Assembly: GCA_038203095.1 (NCBI GenBank)
Contig: JBBREH010000005.1
Location: 1 to 51,366, forward strand
Length of the DNA: 51,366 nucleotides
Direction of reading: 5' to 3'
Source: PALSA-1336 sp038203095
GTDB lineage: Bacteria; Patescibacteriota; Doudnabacteria; UBA920
Shown piece by piece: positions 23,352 to 30,173 of the stretch. The notes under the pieces are model-generated. The model was not told where the DNA came from, searched no databases, and saw only the letters and a program-made list of their open reading frames with translations. Position numbers and translations under genes: made by a program. Numbering within the stretch: the first letter of the stretch is position 1; every line of letters starts with the position of its first letter.

Positions 23352-25028
23352 ATGCTTGTAAATTACTTTTTAATTATTGATTTTATCGCGCTGGCAATTG
23401 TCCTTAGCGTGTATTTTTATAAATCTTTCAAAGAACGCCAAATTTTAAAGCTGGAAGTTAACCAGTCTTTGGAGCTTCAACAAAAAGTTTATCAGGCTCA
23501 AGTACTAAAAGAAATTGGCGAGCGAATTGGTTACTCCTTGGACACCGCCAAAATTGTGGACATTATTACCAGCAGTTTGGGCAACCTTTTAGACTACGAC
23601 ACCGTGGCTTATATGGTGCTGGAAGAAGACGGTAAGGTGGTTTTTAAATGTCACGTACAAAATACTGTCAACCATGAATTTATTGATGAAGTTAAGGAAA
23701 AAATGCTCCTGTCTTACGGAGCAATCTTAAACCGTGCCATTCAGCCCAAGAGTCTGGATGAAAGTATTACCGGAAATATTTTGGACGACGGCTTAAAAGT
23801 TAAAGTCCAAAGTTTTTTTAATTTACCCGTTGTAATTTCCCAAAAGCTGGTTGGGATTATAAATGTCGCTTCCAACGAATCCGGCAGGTATGGGGAAGAA
23901 CAGGCTTCAATTTTATACGCTATTACCAACCAGGCGGCCACCGCAGTATCTAAGCTGCAGGCAGTGTTGGAAAGCGAAAAAGACAAGCTTTCAGCAGTAA
24001 TCTATTCCTTGACTGATGGTGTAATTACCATAGACTTAAGCAACCAAATAGCGGTTTACAATCCGGTAGTTAAGGATATTTTAGGCATTGCTAAGGACAC
24101 ACAGCTTACCATGTATGATGTTGTCGATAGTCTTGCGGGCAAAGTTGACTTAAGAACTAAAATTGAACAATCCATTGCCGAAGGCAAAATAATGACGGTG
24201 CCGGAAGTAATATTGAAAGATAAGGCTCTGGAGGTTACAATTTCTCCGGTTAAAGACAACCAGGGACAGATTATTGCCGCCAGCGTGTTATTCCATGACA
24301 TAACCACGGAAAAATCTTTGGAAAAACTGCGTCAGGAATTTACGGCCATGATGGTGCATGAACTGCGCGCGCCGCTTACGGCTGTGCGCTGGTCTTCGGA
24401 GTCGTTGTTAAAAAGTGTCAGCGCCGCATCGGGTGTCGATTCCGCAAAAATAAAAGACACTATGATAACAATTGAAACGGCTTCAAATAATATGCTGGAA
24501 TTGGTCAACGACCTTTTGGATGTAGCCAAAATTGAAGCCGGAAAATTTGAACTCAACCTTCAGGAGTATGACTTGGTAGAAATAATTAATGAGCAGGCCA
24601 AGGTATTCAGGCCACAGGCTGAAGTAAAGCATTTGGCAATTAGCGTAATTGCGCCGACTAAGTTTGTTTTAAAGCTTGACCGAGTCCGGGTTAACCAAGT
24701 TTTGGGCAACCTAATTAGCAACGCCATTAAATACAGCGACGCCGGCCAAATTGATATTAGTATTAACTCCGACGTCGAGGCAAAAAAAGTCATTGTTGCC
24801 GTAAAAGACACCGGTATAGGAGTTTCCAGGGAAGATTTGGCGGATTTATTTTCTAAGTTTAAACAGCTCAAAACCGGTGACCGCAGCCGTAAAGGCACGG
24901 GTTTAGGACTGGTGGTTAGCAAAGGCATAGTTGAAGCCCATGGTGGCACCATTTGGGCGGAAAGTCCGGGGGAGAATTTGGGCACGACTTTTTATTTTAG
25001 CTTGCCATTATCGGAAATTAAAAAATAA
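23352..25028 (+). CDS. Membrane sensor histidine kinase (TM-GAF-PAS-HisKA-HATPase)
   Basis: A 558-residue kinase. There is one membrane helix at residues 4-23. A GAF domain covers about 50-205 (VDIITSSLGNLLDYDTVAYMVL...GIINVASNESGRYGEEQASIL) and a PAS domain about 210-318 (LSAVIYSLTDGVITIDLSNQIAVYNP). The HisKA box is FTAMMVHELRAPLTAVRW with the phosphorylated His at 336, and the HATPase part carries NLISNAIKYSD, DTGIGV and GTGLGLVVSKGIVEAHGG. All catalytic boxes are present. With a single helix the sensing is probably cytoplasmic via GAF/PAS. The likely partner is the receiver protein 230 bases downstream. Confidence 0.93.
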   Translation: MLVNYFLIIDFIALAIVLSVYFYKSFKERQILKLEVNQSLELQQKVYQAQVLKEIGERIGYSLDTAKIVDIITSSLGNLLDYDTVAYMVLEEDGKVVFKCHVQNTVNHEFIDEVKEKMLLSYGAILNRAIQPKSLDESITGNILDDGLKVKVQSFFNLPVVISQKLVGIINVASNESGRYGEEQASILYAITNQAATAVSKLQAVLESEKDKLSAVIYSLTDGVITIDLSNQIAVYNPVVKDILGIAKDTQLTMYDVVDSLAGKVDLRTKIEQSIAEGKIMTVPEVILKDKALEVTISPVKDNQGQIIAASVLFHDITTEKSLEKLRQEFTAMMVHELRAPLTAVRWSSESLLKSVSAASGVDSAKIKDTMITIETASNNMLELVNDLLDVAKIEAGKFELNLQEYDLVEIINEQAKVFRPQAEVKHLAISVIAPTKFVLKLDRVRVNQVLGNLISNAIKYSDAGQIDISINSDVEAKKVIVAVKDTGIGVSREDLADLFSKFKQLKTGDRSRKGTGLGLVVSKGIVEAHGGTIWAESPGENLGTTFYFSLPLSEIKK

Positions 25029-25069
25029 AAGATTCGCGCGTAACTATTTATAAACCTGAGTTGTAAGCC

Positions 25070-25112
25070 TTGAAGGCAGTCTTCCGGGGTAGCCCCGGAA
25101 AACTGCCTTCAA
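25070..25112. repeat. 43-bp palindromic repeat (TTGAAGGCAG family), intergenic copy
   Basis: TTGAAGGCAGTCTTCCGGGG then TAGC and a complementary arm ending CTGCCTTCAA. The same 43-bp plan is found in frame inside the nuclease gene at 41225-41267. Confidence 0.8.
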
Positions 25113-25190
25113 GAAAGACCAATAAAATCCAAACTTTAATTAAAGTTGTGAATTATTACCCCTCGTATTTTCTTCAAAATTTTACTATTA

Positions 25191-25209
25191 TGCTATAATA
25201 ACAGCATAA
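25191..25209 (+). promoter_or_regulatory. Extended -10 promoter with an overlapping inverted repeat
   Basis: TGCTATAAT (25191-25199) is an extended -10. It overlaps an inverted repeat TTATGCT (25188-25194) / AGCATAA (25203-25209), a good position for a repressor site. It precedes the receiver gene by about 47 bases. A similar TATGCT...AGCAGTATA arrangement precedes the gene at 49970. Confidence 0.55.
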
Positions 25210-25255
25210 TAAAGCGTTTTTTATGAATAATCATTAAATTAGATAATCAAAATAT

Positions 25256-25639
25256 ATGACAAAAATATTAGCCGCTGAAGACGATAAGCTTGTTTCCGCC
25301 TCGTTGTGCGACGCTCTGACCGTTGCGGGCTATGAACCAACCCCGGCCTATGATGGTGAAGAGGCTGTTGCCAAAGCCAGAGAAATCATCCCTGATTTGG
25401 TATTGCTAGACATTATGATGCCCAAATTAGACGGCATTTCCGTATTGTGGGAGCTTAAAGCCAATCCGGCTACGGCTAGTATTCCGGTAATAGTTTTAAC
25501 CAATATTGGCGACGTAGAAACTATAAGTAAGATTGTCCAGGCTGGGGCTGTCGATTACCTGCTTAAGTCTGACCAGTCAGTAGATGATATTATTCAAAAA
25601 GTTAAAGATGTTTTGGCGCGTAGCGTTAAACTCACATAG
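25256..25639 (+). CDS. Stand-alone response regulator receiver protein
   Basis: A 127-residue CheY-like receiver with no output domain. The acidic pair is in ILAAEDDKL, the phosphorylated Asp is D52 (DLVLLDIMMPKLDG), the Thr switch is in VIVLTNIG, and the Lys is in DYLLKSDQ. It probably takes phosphate from the kinase encoded upstream and acts by protein contact. It has its own extended -10 promoter. Its stop is followed at once by the CCTGATCC repeat element. Confidence 0.92.
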   Translation: MTKILAAEDDKLVSASLCDALTVAGYEPTPAYDGEEAVAKAREIIPDLVLLDIMMPKLDGISVLWELKANPATASIPVIVLTNIGDVETISKIVQAGAVDYLLKSDQSVDDIIQKVKDVLARSVKLT

Positions 25640-25740
25640 CCTGATCCGGATCTACGGATTAAATCCGGATTTGCGGATGTCTACGGACGCCGGAATCCGC
25701 AGTTATCCGTAAATCCGGATGCGTTTGCATGTCCGGATAT
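25640..25740. repeat. CCGGAT-rich inverted repeat element, copy 1
   Basis: About 100 bases full of facing CGGAT/ATCCG arms, starting CCTGATCCGGATCTACGG and ending near ATGTCCGGAT. It is similar along its length to 26171-26271. Both copies start right after a stop codon. Confidence 0.7.
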
Positions 25741-25747
25741 TTCATCT

Positions 25748-26167
25748 ATGAAGCTAATTTTACAAGACAATCAAAAATATGTTTTGCGGTTTGACAAAGA
25801 TGAAGAGGTTGTTGCGGGAATTGTGGGTTTTATGAAAGAGCAGGTAATTTCGGCCTGCGCTTTTTACGCTATTGGCGCGTGTGGGGAAGTGGAGCTTTGG
25901 TATTATAATAGTTTTTTAAAAGATTATAGAAAAAAATCTTTTGTGGAAGAAGCTGAAATACTTTCTTTAACCGGTAATGGCGGTGTAAAAGACGGCGAGC
26001 CGATATTACACGCGCATGGGATGTTTGGCAGGAACGACTTTAGTACCTTTGGCGGACACGTAGCCAAGCTGGTAGTTTCCGCCACTTGTGAAGTTTTTTT
26101 AATTAAGATGGAGGGGGCATTAACGCGTAGCTTGAATCAGGAGTTAAATTTAAATTTATTACAATAA
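25748..26167 (+). CDS. PPC (DUF296) domain protein
   Basis: A 139-residue protein made of one PPC/DUF296 domain, the fold shared by plant AT-hook proteins and small bacterial proteins. The family marks are FMKEQVISACAFYAIGACGEVELWYY, LSLTGNGGVKDGEPILHAHGMFG and the end FGGHV. The His pattern (HAHG, GGH) may bind metal. The bacterial members are cytoplasmic trimers of unknown role, sometimes DNA-associated. There is no AT-hook here. ATG at 25748 follows the repeat element closely. Confidence 0.85.
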   Translation: MKLILQDNQKYVLRFDKDEEVVAGIVGFMKEQVISACAFYAIGACGEVELWYYNSFLKDYRKKSFVEEAEILSLTGNGGVKDGEPILHAHGMFGRNDFSTFGGHVAKLVVSATCEVFLIKMEGALTRSLNQELNLNLLQ

Positions 26168-26170
26168 CAT

Positions 26171-26271
26171 AACCTGATCCTGATCTACAGATTATATCCG
26201 GATCAACGGATATTTACGGATACCGAATCCGCAGTTATCTGCAGATCCGGATGCATCCGTAAGTCAGGATA
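26171..26271. repeat. CCGGAT-rich inverted repeat element, copy 2
   Basis: Starts CCTGATCCTGATCTACAG and ends near CCGTAAGTCAGGAT. A diverged copy of 25640-25740; together the two flank the PPC gene. Confidence 0.7.
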
Positions 26272-26276
26272 GTAAT

Positions 26277-26792
26277 ATGGATATTCTCGCTCACGGCCTG
26301 TGGACAAACTTGGCCTTTTATAAAAAGTATAGGCACGATTTAAAGAGCCGCTTGTTAGCGGTATTTTTTGGCATTGTGCCGGATTTGATTTCGTTTACGC
26401 CGGCTTTTATTTACGGCTTTTTCCATCGTGGTACTTTTAGGGCGGCAGCACTACTTAATGACGCCAGCGGGCCATATGCTTGGGCTAGGGAATCCTATAA
26501 CTACACTCATAGTTTGGTAACTTTGGCTGTTATTATTGCCGCCATCTTAGCCATAAAAAAAGGTAAAATGTACTGGCCGATTTTGGGCTGGCTCCTGCAT
26601 ATCGTTATTGATATTTTTACCCACAAAGGTTTTTACGAGACTCCGTTTTTATATCCAATTTTAAATTATAAATTTAGTCACGGTATTTCTTGGGGTCATC
26701 CGACATTTATGTTTATCAATTATGGTTTATTGGTTTTAATTTATTTAGCCATTTTCTTTTTTAAGGACAGACGCAATGCAAAAAAAGCGTAG
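26277..26792 (+). CDS. Membrane-bound metal-dependent hydrolase-like protein (DUF457/YdjM type)
   Basis: A 171-residue polytopic membrane protein with His/Asp motifs at the helix ends: MDILAHGLWT, GIVPDLISF, SYNYTHSLV and LLHIVIDIFTHKG. This is the pattern of the YdjM/DUF457 membrane hydrolase-like family, whose substrates are unknown. About four helices are visible. Its 3' end overlaps the methyltransferase gene by 17 bases, so the two are translated together. Confidence 0.8.
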   Translation: MDILAHGLWTNLAFYKKYRHDLKSRLLAVFFGIVPDLISFTPAFIYGFFHRGTFRAAALLNDASGPYAWARESYNYTHSLVTLAVIIAAILAIKKGKMYWPILGWLLHIVIDIFTHKGFYETPFLYPILNYKFSHGISWGHPTFMFINYGLLVLIYLAIFFFKDRRNAKKA

Positions 26793-27318
26793 CGCGCCGA
26801 TTCATCGGCTAAAATCGTTTCAAGATAAAGATTTTTTTGTGATTGCCCACAATATGCGTTCGCTTTATAATGTCGGTTCGGTTTTTCGTACGGCCGACGC
26901 TTTTGGGGTTAGCAAGATTTTTTTAACTGGCTACACCGGCACGCCGGCTAATCCTTTGCATAAAATAAGAATGTCAAAGAGCGCGTTGGGCGCGGACGAA
27001 TGGGTGCCGTGGAAATATAAGGCTTCGCCGAGCAGGCTGATTAAAGATTTAAAATTAAGGTACCCCAAAATTAAAATCATCGCATTGGAAAAAGATGTTC
27101 CCGTAGGGGCGGATCTTATCCGCCCAAAAACCATCAGCAATTTTAAACCCAAATTTCCCTTAGTATTAATCTTAGGCGAAGAAGTCAGGGGAGTATCAAC
27201 AGCACTTTTAAGGCTTTGTGATGCCGTCCTGAGCATTCCAATGCTCGGCAAAAAAGAAAGCCTAAACGTCTCAGTAGCTTTTGGTGTCGCAGCTTACCAA
27301 ATTAGTCAAAAAATCTAA
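26776..27318 (+). CDS. SpoU/TrmH-family RNA 2'-O-methyltransferase carrying two in-frame palindromic repeats
   Basis: A 180-residue SPOUT methyltransferase using S-adenosylmethionine to methylate tRNA or rRNA ribose. The three family motifs are complete: NVGSVFRTADAFG, LVLILGEEVRGVS and IPMLGKKESLNVSVAFGVAAYQ. Two foreign-looking pieces are in the frame. KRSAPIHRLK near the N terminus is coded by the GTAGCGCGCC palindrome (26789-26811), and VPVGADLIRPK is coded by the GTAGGGGCGGATC palindrome (27103-27125). Neither breaks a motif. The start could be ATG 26776 or a site after the first palindrome. Confidence 0.9.
   Translation: MQKKRSAPIHRLKSFQDKDFFVIAHNMRSLYNVGSVFRTADAFGVSKIFLTGYTGTPANPLHKIRMSKSALGADEWVPWKYKASPSRLIKDLKLRYPKIKIIALEKDVPVGADLIRPKTISNFKPKFPLVLILGEEVRGVSTALLRLCDAVLSIPMLGKKESLNVSVAFGVAAYQISQKI
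26789..26811. repeat. Palindromic repeat of the GTAGCGCGCC family inside a methyltransferase gene
   Basis: GTAGCGCGCCGATTCATCGG then CTA; the frame reads RSAPIHRL. The same plan is intergenic at 12261-12281 and 13859-13881. Confidence 0.75.
27103..27125. repeat. Palindromic repeat of the GTAGGGGCGGATC family inside a methyltransferase gene
   Basis: Identical over 23 bases to 15783-15805, starting GTAGGGGCGGATCTTATCC. The frame reads VGADLIRP. Confidence 0.8.
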
Positions 27319-27370
27319 AATTGGGTTACTCCTGTGGATTAGAAAAATCAAGATAGATAAAAATAGTAAA

Positions 27371-27398
27371 ACATTCCTTAAGTAAGGGATGTTTTTTT
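27371..27398 (+). terminator. Rho-independent terminator
   Basis: ACATTCCTTA, AGTAAGGGATGT and seven T. It ends the methyltransferase unit just before the mraZ promoter. Confidence 0.8.
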
Positions 27399-27421
27399 GT
27401 TTAGGCTAAGTTTCACTTGCG

Positions 27422-27450
27422 TTGACTTATGGGGTTTTGTGGAGTATAAT
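27422..27450 (+). promoter_or_regulatory. Promoter of the division/cell-wall cluster
   Basis: TTGACT (27422-27427), exact 17-base spacer, perfect TATAAT (27445-27450). It is the best sigma-70 type promoter in the window, directly upstream of the MraZ repeats. Confidence 0.85.
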
Positions 27451-27460
27451 ATGTAGGTAA

Positions 27461-27494
27461 TGGTGAAAAGTGGCAGAAAGTGGGGATAAGTGGT
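27461..27494 (+). promoter_or_regulatory. MraZ-binding direct repeats
   Basis: Four TGG-led repeats at an exact 10-base period: TGGTGAAAAG, TGGCAGAAAG, TGGGGATAAG and TGGTG. MraZ is known to bind TGGGN repeats of this spacing in front of its own gene and repress the cluster. They lie 10 bases after the -10 element, where binding would block the start of transcription. Confidence 0.8.
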
Positions 27495-27639
27495 GTGACT
27501 TGTGGAAAACTTATTAAGAGGTTTAAGTTATGGGTTGTGGAAACCAGTCTAGTAATAAGACATAGGTAATAAGTAACTTTTGCCCAATTCCTTTATTCCA
27601 TACTGGCTTCTATAACTTACAACTAGCTTCTTTAGAAAT

Positions 27640-28071
27640 ATGTTTATCGGTGAATATCAGGCAACCATAGATGACAAGGGGCGAATTTCCATTCCTGCCA
27701 AGTTTAGGCCGAAACTAAAATTAAAAGTAGTCGTAACCAGAGGTTTAGATAACTCCCTGTTTTTGTATACGTTAGAAGAATGGAAAAAGCTCGCAGAAAA
27801 GTTGGCTAGTCTCCCAATTTCTACTGCCAACACCAGAGCTTTTTCCCGGCTAATGTTAGCCGGGGCTATGGACTGCGATATAGATAAGCAAGGCAGAATA
27901 ATTGTTCCTGGTTATTTAAAAGAATTCGCCAAAATCGGCAAGCGAGTAGTTATTGCCGGACTTTATAACCGTATAGAAATTTGGAGCGAAGAATTGTGGC
28001 TGGCCTACAAAATCCAGACCGAAGCGGCAAGCAACAGCATTGCCGAACAGCTAGGGAGTTTGGGAGTGTAG
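27640..28071 (+). CDS. mraZ: Transcriptional regulator MraZ
   Basis: A 143-residue protein with two AbrB-like halves. The first starts MFIGEYQATIDDKGRISIPAKFR and the second holds AMDCDIDKQGRIIVPGYLKEF. The DxxGRxxxPxxxR pattern in each half is the family signature. It forms a ring-shaped oligomer that binds the repeats found at 27461-27494, so autorepression of this cluster is expected. The leader between the repeats and the ATG is about 145 bases with no obvious second promoter. Confidence 0.95.
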   Translation: MFIGEYQATIDDKGRISIPAKFRPKLKLKVVVTRGLDNSLFLYTLEEWKKLAEKLASLPISTANTRAFSRLMLAGAMDCDIDKQGRIIVPGYLKEFAKIGKRVVIAGLYNRIEIWSEELWLAYKIQTEAASNSIAEQLGSLGV

Positions 28072-28118
28072 CGTGCCAATTTATCCAGCACCATCTGATG
28101 GCGCATGAATTTATCGAC

Positions 28119-28175
28119 GATGTAGTTAGCCCATTTATGGACTGTTAATAAAAAGCTGATAAATCAGCTAACTAC
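28119..28175. repeat. GTAGTTAGCC...GGCTAACTAC inverted repeat
   Basis: GATGTAGTTAGCCCATTTAT, then after a short spacer GATAAATCAGCTAACTACAA. Same plan as 7405-7470, more diverged. It is preceded by an AGCACCATCTGATGGCGC palindrome like the one at 39583-39600. Confidence 0.55.
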
Positions 28176-28193
28176 AACACGCAGAAAGCGCTA

Positions 28194-28400
28194 TCCCGGA
28201 ATTTTTTACTCCAAGGACAACATCGGCAAGTAAAAAATATTCGGGATCCAGAACCAAGCAAAATTTAGTGTTCGACCCATTCGGCTACGCTCAGGGCAGG
28301 CTTTTACGAAGAATCTTAATTTTGAATCCGGATTCCTCAATAGCTTCTCCACAAGGTCGAAGACTATTGAGCCTGATATCTGGATCCCTGCTTTCATTCT
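28194..28400. repeat. Nested palindromic repeat cluster inside the division cluster
   Basis: From left to right: ATCCCGGAATTTTTTACT facing AGTAAAAAATATTCGGGATC (28194-28257); a GTTCGACC...CGCTCAGGGCAGGC element (28268-28304), whose complement codes the widespread junk peptide ACPERSRMG; the GCTTCTCCACAAGGTCGAAG hairpin (28337-28370); and CTGGATCCC (28379-28389), which pairs with GGGATCCAG at 28253. A related ATCCCGGAATTTTT element is at 38436-38576. No gene is seen in 28072-28433. Confidence 0.65.
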
Positions 28401-28433
28401 GCTACTGCGGCCGGGACGGAAGAAAATAAAAAA

Positions 28434-28649
28434 ATGAAAAGCGCAATAAAAATAATTGCTTTTGTTCTCGCAATCCTCGGAGCCACCTTTTTAATACTAT
28501 TGGCCACTGGTTTAAAATTTAAATCGATTATGATGCCTAATGTCAACAGATTGTCAATTTGTAAATATTTAGAATTTACTCATCCACTGATTGCGCCCGA
28601 GGGAGTCATCCTTTTTAAGTCAGGTTGTATTGAGGCTGTAAATAAATGA
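28434..28649 (+). CDS. Small membrane protein upstream of rsmH
   Basis: A 71-residue protein with one membrane helix (residues 5-26, IKIIAFVLAILGATFLILLATG) and a short outer tail with two Cys. Its TGA stop overlaps the ATG of rsmH (ATGA), so the two are translated together. I do not recognise the family. Position in the cluster suggests an envelope role, but it is not a known division protein. Confidence 0.55.
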   Translation: MKSAIKIIAFVLAILGATFLILLATGLKFKSIMMPNVNRLSICKYLEFTHPLIAPEGVILFKSGCIEAVNK

Positions 28650-29584
28650 ATACCTATGCCCACGTTCCAGTCCTACTTAAAGAAGTTCTTGAATATCTTA
28701 AGCCAAAGCCCGGTCAGAATTTTGTAGATGCAACGTTGGGCGGGGGCGGATATACAAAGGCGATACTTGATAAAATTAGACCGGACGGAAAGGTGTTAGC
28801 GATAGATTTGGATGAGGATGCAATAAAAAATTTCCAATTACCAATTTCCAATTCTCAAAATCGGACAGTTGTGGCTCACGGAAATTTTGCTCACATTGAT
28901 AAAATAGTTGAACATCATAAATTTCAGAATATTAGCGGAATTGTCGCCGACCTGGGATTGTCATCGCACGAACTGGAAAATCGCGGGATATCGTTTGCAA
29001 CCAAAGAAGTTCTGGATATGCGTTTTGACCAAAAGGGTACGCACATAGACGCGAAATTTGTTTTAAATAATTACGATGAAGGCAGGTTAAGAAAAATTTT
29101 TGAAGATTACGGGGAAGAAAAATTTAGCAGGCAAATAGCAAGAAAGATTAAAGATTACCGATTAAGGATTAAAGAGATACAGCACACCAGCGATTTATAT
29201 GAGATTATTGCAGATGCACTGCCCAAACCGGTGAGACATAAGGCTGACGACAGCGCAAGAAGAATTTTTCAGGCATTAAGGATTGAAGTTAATCATGAAT
29301 TAAATAATTTGGAAGAATTTTTGCCCAAGGCCTTTGATTTGTTGAAGCCCGGAGGCAGGCTGGTGGTAGTAAGTTTCCATTCTTTGGAAGACAGAATGGT
29401 TAAGCAGTTTTTTGCCAAACTTACCAAAGGCTGTATTTGCCCGCCCGATTTTCCTCAGTGCGTTTGTGGCAGAGAGCCGTTAGGCAAGGTGCTAACCAAA
29501 AAAATTATTACTTCATCACCCAATGAACTAATAAGGAACCCGCGCTCCAAACCGGCCAAATTAAGGGCAATAGAAAAAATATAA
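28646..29584 (+). CDS. rsmH: 16S rRNA m4C1402 methyltransferase RsmH (MraW)
   Basis: A 312-residue S-adenosylmethionine-dependent enzyme modifying C1402 of 16S rRNA. The start HVPVLLKEVLEYL, the SAM loop FVDATLGGGGYTKAIL, the acidic AIDLDEDA, GIVADLGLSSHELE, ARRIFQALRIEVNHELNNLEEFL and VVSFHSLEDRMVKQFF are all present. The stretch KNFQLPISNSQNRT (about residues 66-79) is coded by a CCAATTACCAATTTCCAATT repeat and is probably a loop insertion. Overlaps the previous gene by 4 bases. Confidence 0.95.
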   Translation: MNTYAHVPVLLKEVLEYLKPKPGQNFVDATLGGGGYTKAILDKIRPDGKVLAIDLDEDAIKNFQLPISNSQNRTVVAHGNFAHIDKIVEHHKFQNISGIVADLGLSSHELENRGISFATKEVLDMRFDQKGTHIDAKFVLNNYDEGRLRKIFEDYGEEKFSRQIARKIKDYRLRIKEIQHTSDLYEIIADALPKPVRHKADDSARRIFQALRIEVNHELNNLEEFLPKAFDLLKPGGRLVVVSFHSLEDRMVKQFFAKLTKGCICPPDFPQCVCGREPLGKVLTKKIITSSPNELIRNPRSKPAKLRAIEKI

Positions 29585-29677
29585 ACCGCTGAATTTACGC
29601 TGGTTGCATACTTTAGCTTAATATCTGGGTACGTATCAGCAAGTAATCAGTGATAAAATAAGAAATAAAAACGACAT

Positions 29678-30055
29678 ATGTTAAAAACTCTAGCATTGGA
29701 AACTTTTTTCAACCCAAGCCTTTTTAAATCTAAAAGCCCGGCTCTACAGAAAAATGAAGTTAATAAAGCTCGTGTTTGGCTTACAATCGGTTTAATTGGA
29801 CTAAATTTACTTTTACTAGGGGCCTATATTTATGGAGTAAATGATTATGCTTCGAATGGTTACGAAATTCAAAGCTTAAAAAAGAAACTTACACGACTGT
29901 CCGATGAAAATAAAAAAATCGCTATGAAGGTTTCTGAGGCCAATTCCATGGTTGTAATCCAAACTGATTTTTTAAATGCGAATTTTGTTGCGGCGGGCAC
30001 GCCAAAGTTTTTATTTATCAATGACATTGCCTCAAACCGGTTGACTCAACGATAG
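29678..30055 (+). CDS. FtsL-like cell division protein
   Basis: A 125-residue protein with a cytoplasmic N-terminal part, one membrane helix (about residues 34-55, RVWLTIGLIGLNLLLLGAYI) and a coiled coil (about 66-95, IQSLKKKLTRLSDENKKI). This layout and the position between rsmH and the transpeptidase gene match FtsL/DivIC-type proteins, which bridge FtsB and FtsI in the divisome. Sequence similarity in this family is always weak, so the call rests on layout and context. Confidence 0.7.
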   Translation: MLKTLALETFFNPSLFKSKSPALQKNEVNKARVWLTIGLIGLNLLLLGAYIYGVNDYASNGYEIQSLKKKLTRLSDENKKIAMKVSEANSMVVIQTDFLNANFVAAGTPKFLFINDIASNRLTQR

Positions 30056-30173
30056 ATTGTCTACAAATCGCTAATTCCGCAGACATGGAGATTACTCAAG
30101 ATTGCCGCAATATGCTACTCTGACAATAGTTTGTAACTAATTTACGCGTATGTGTGATTTATAATTTAGGGAT

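Noticed and set aside
28206..28397. Minus-strand frame containing ACPERSRMG
   Set aside because: This peptide is the well-known translation of a dispersed intergenic repeat, not a gene.
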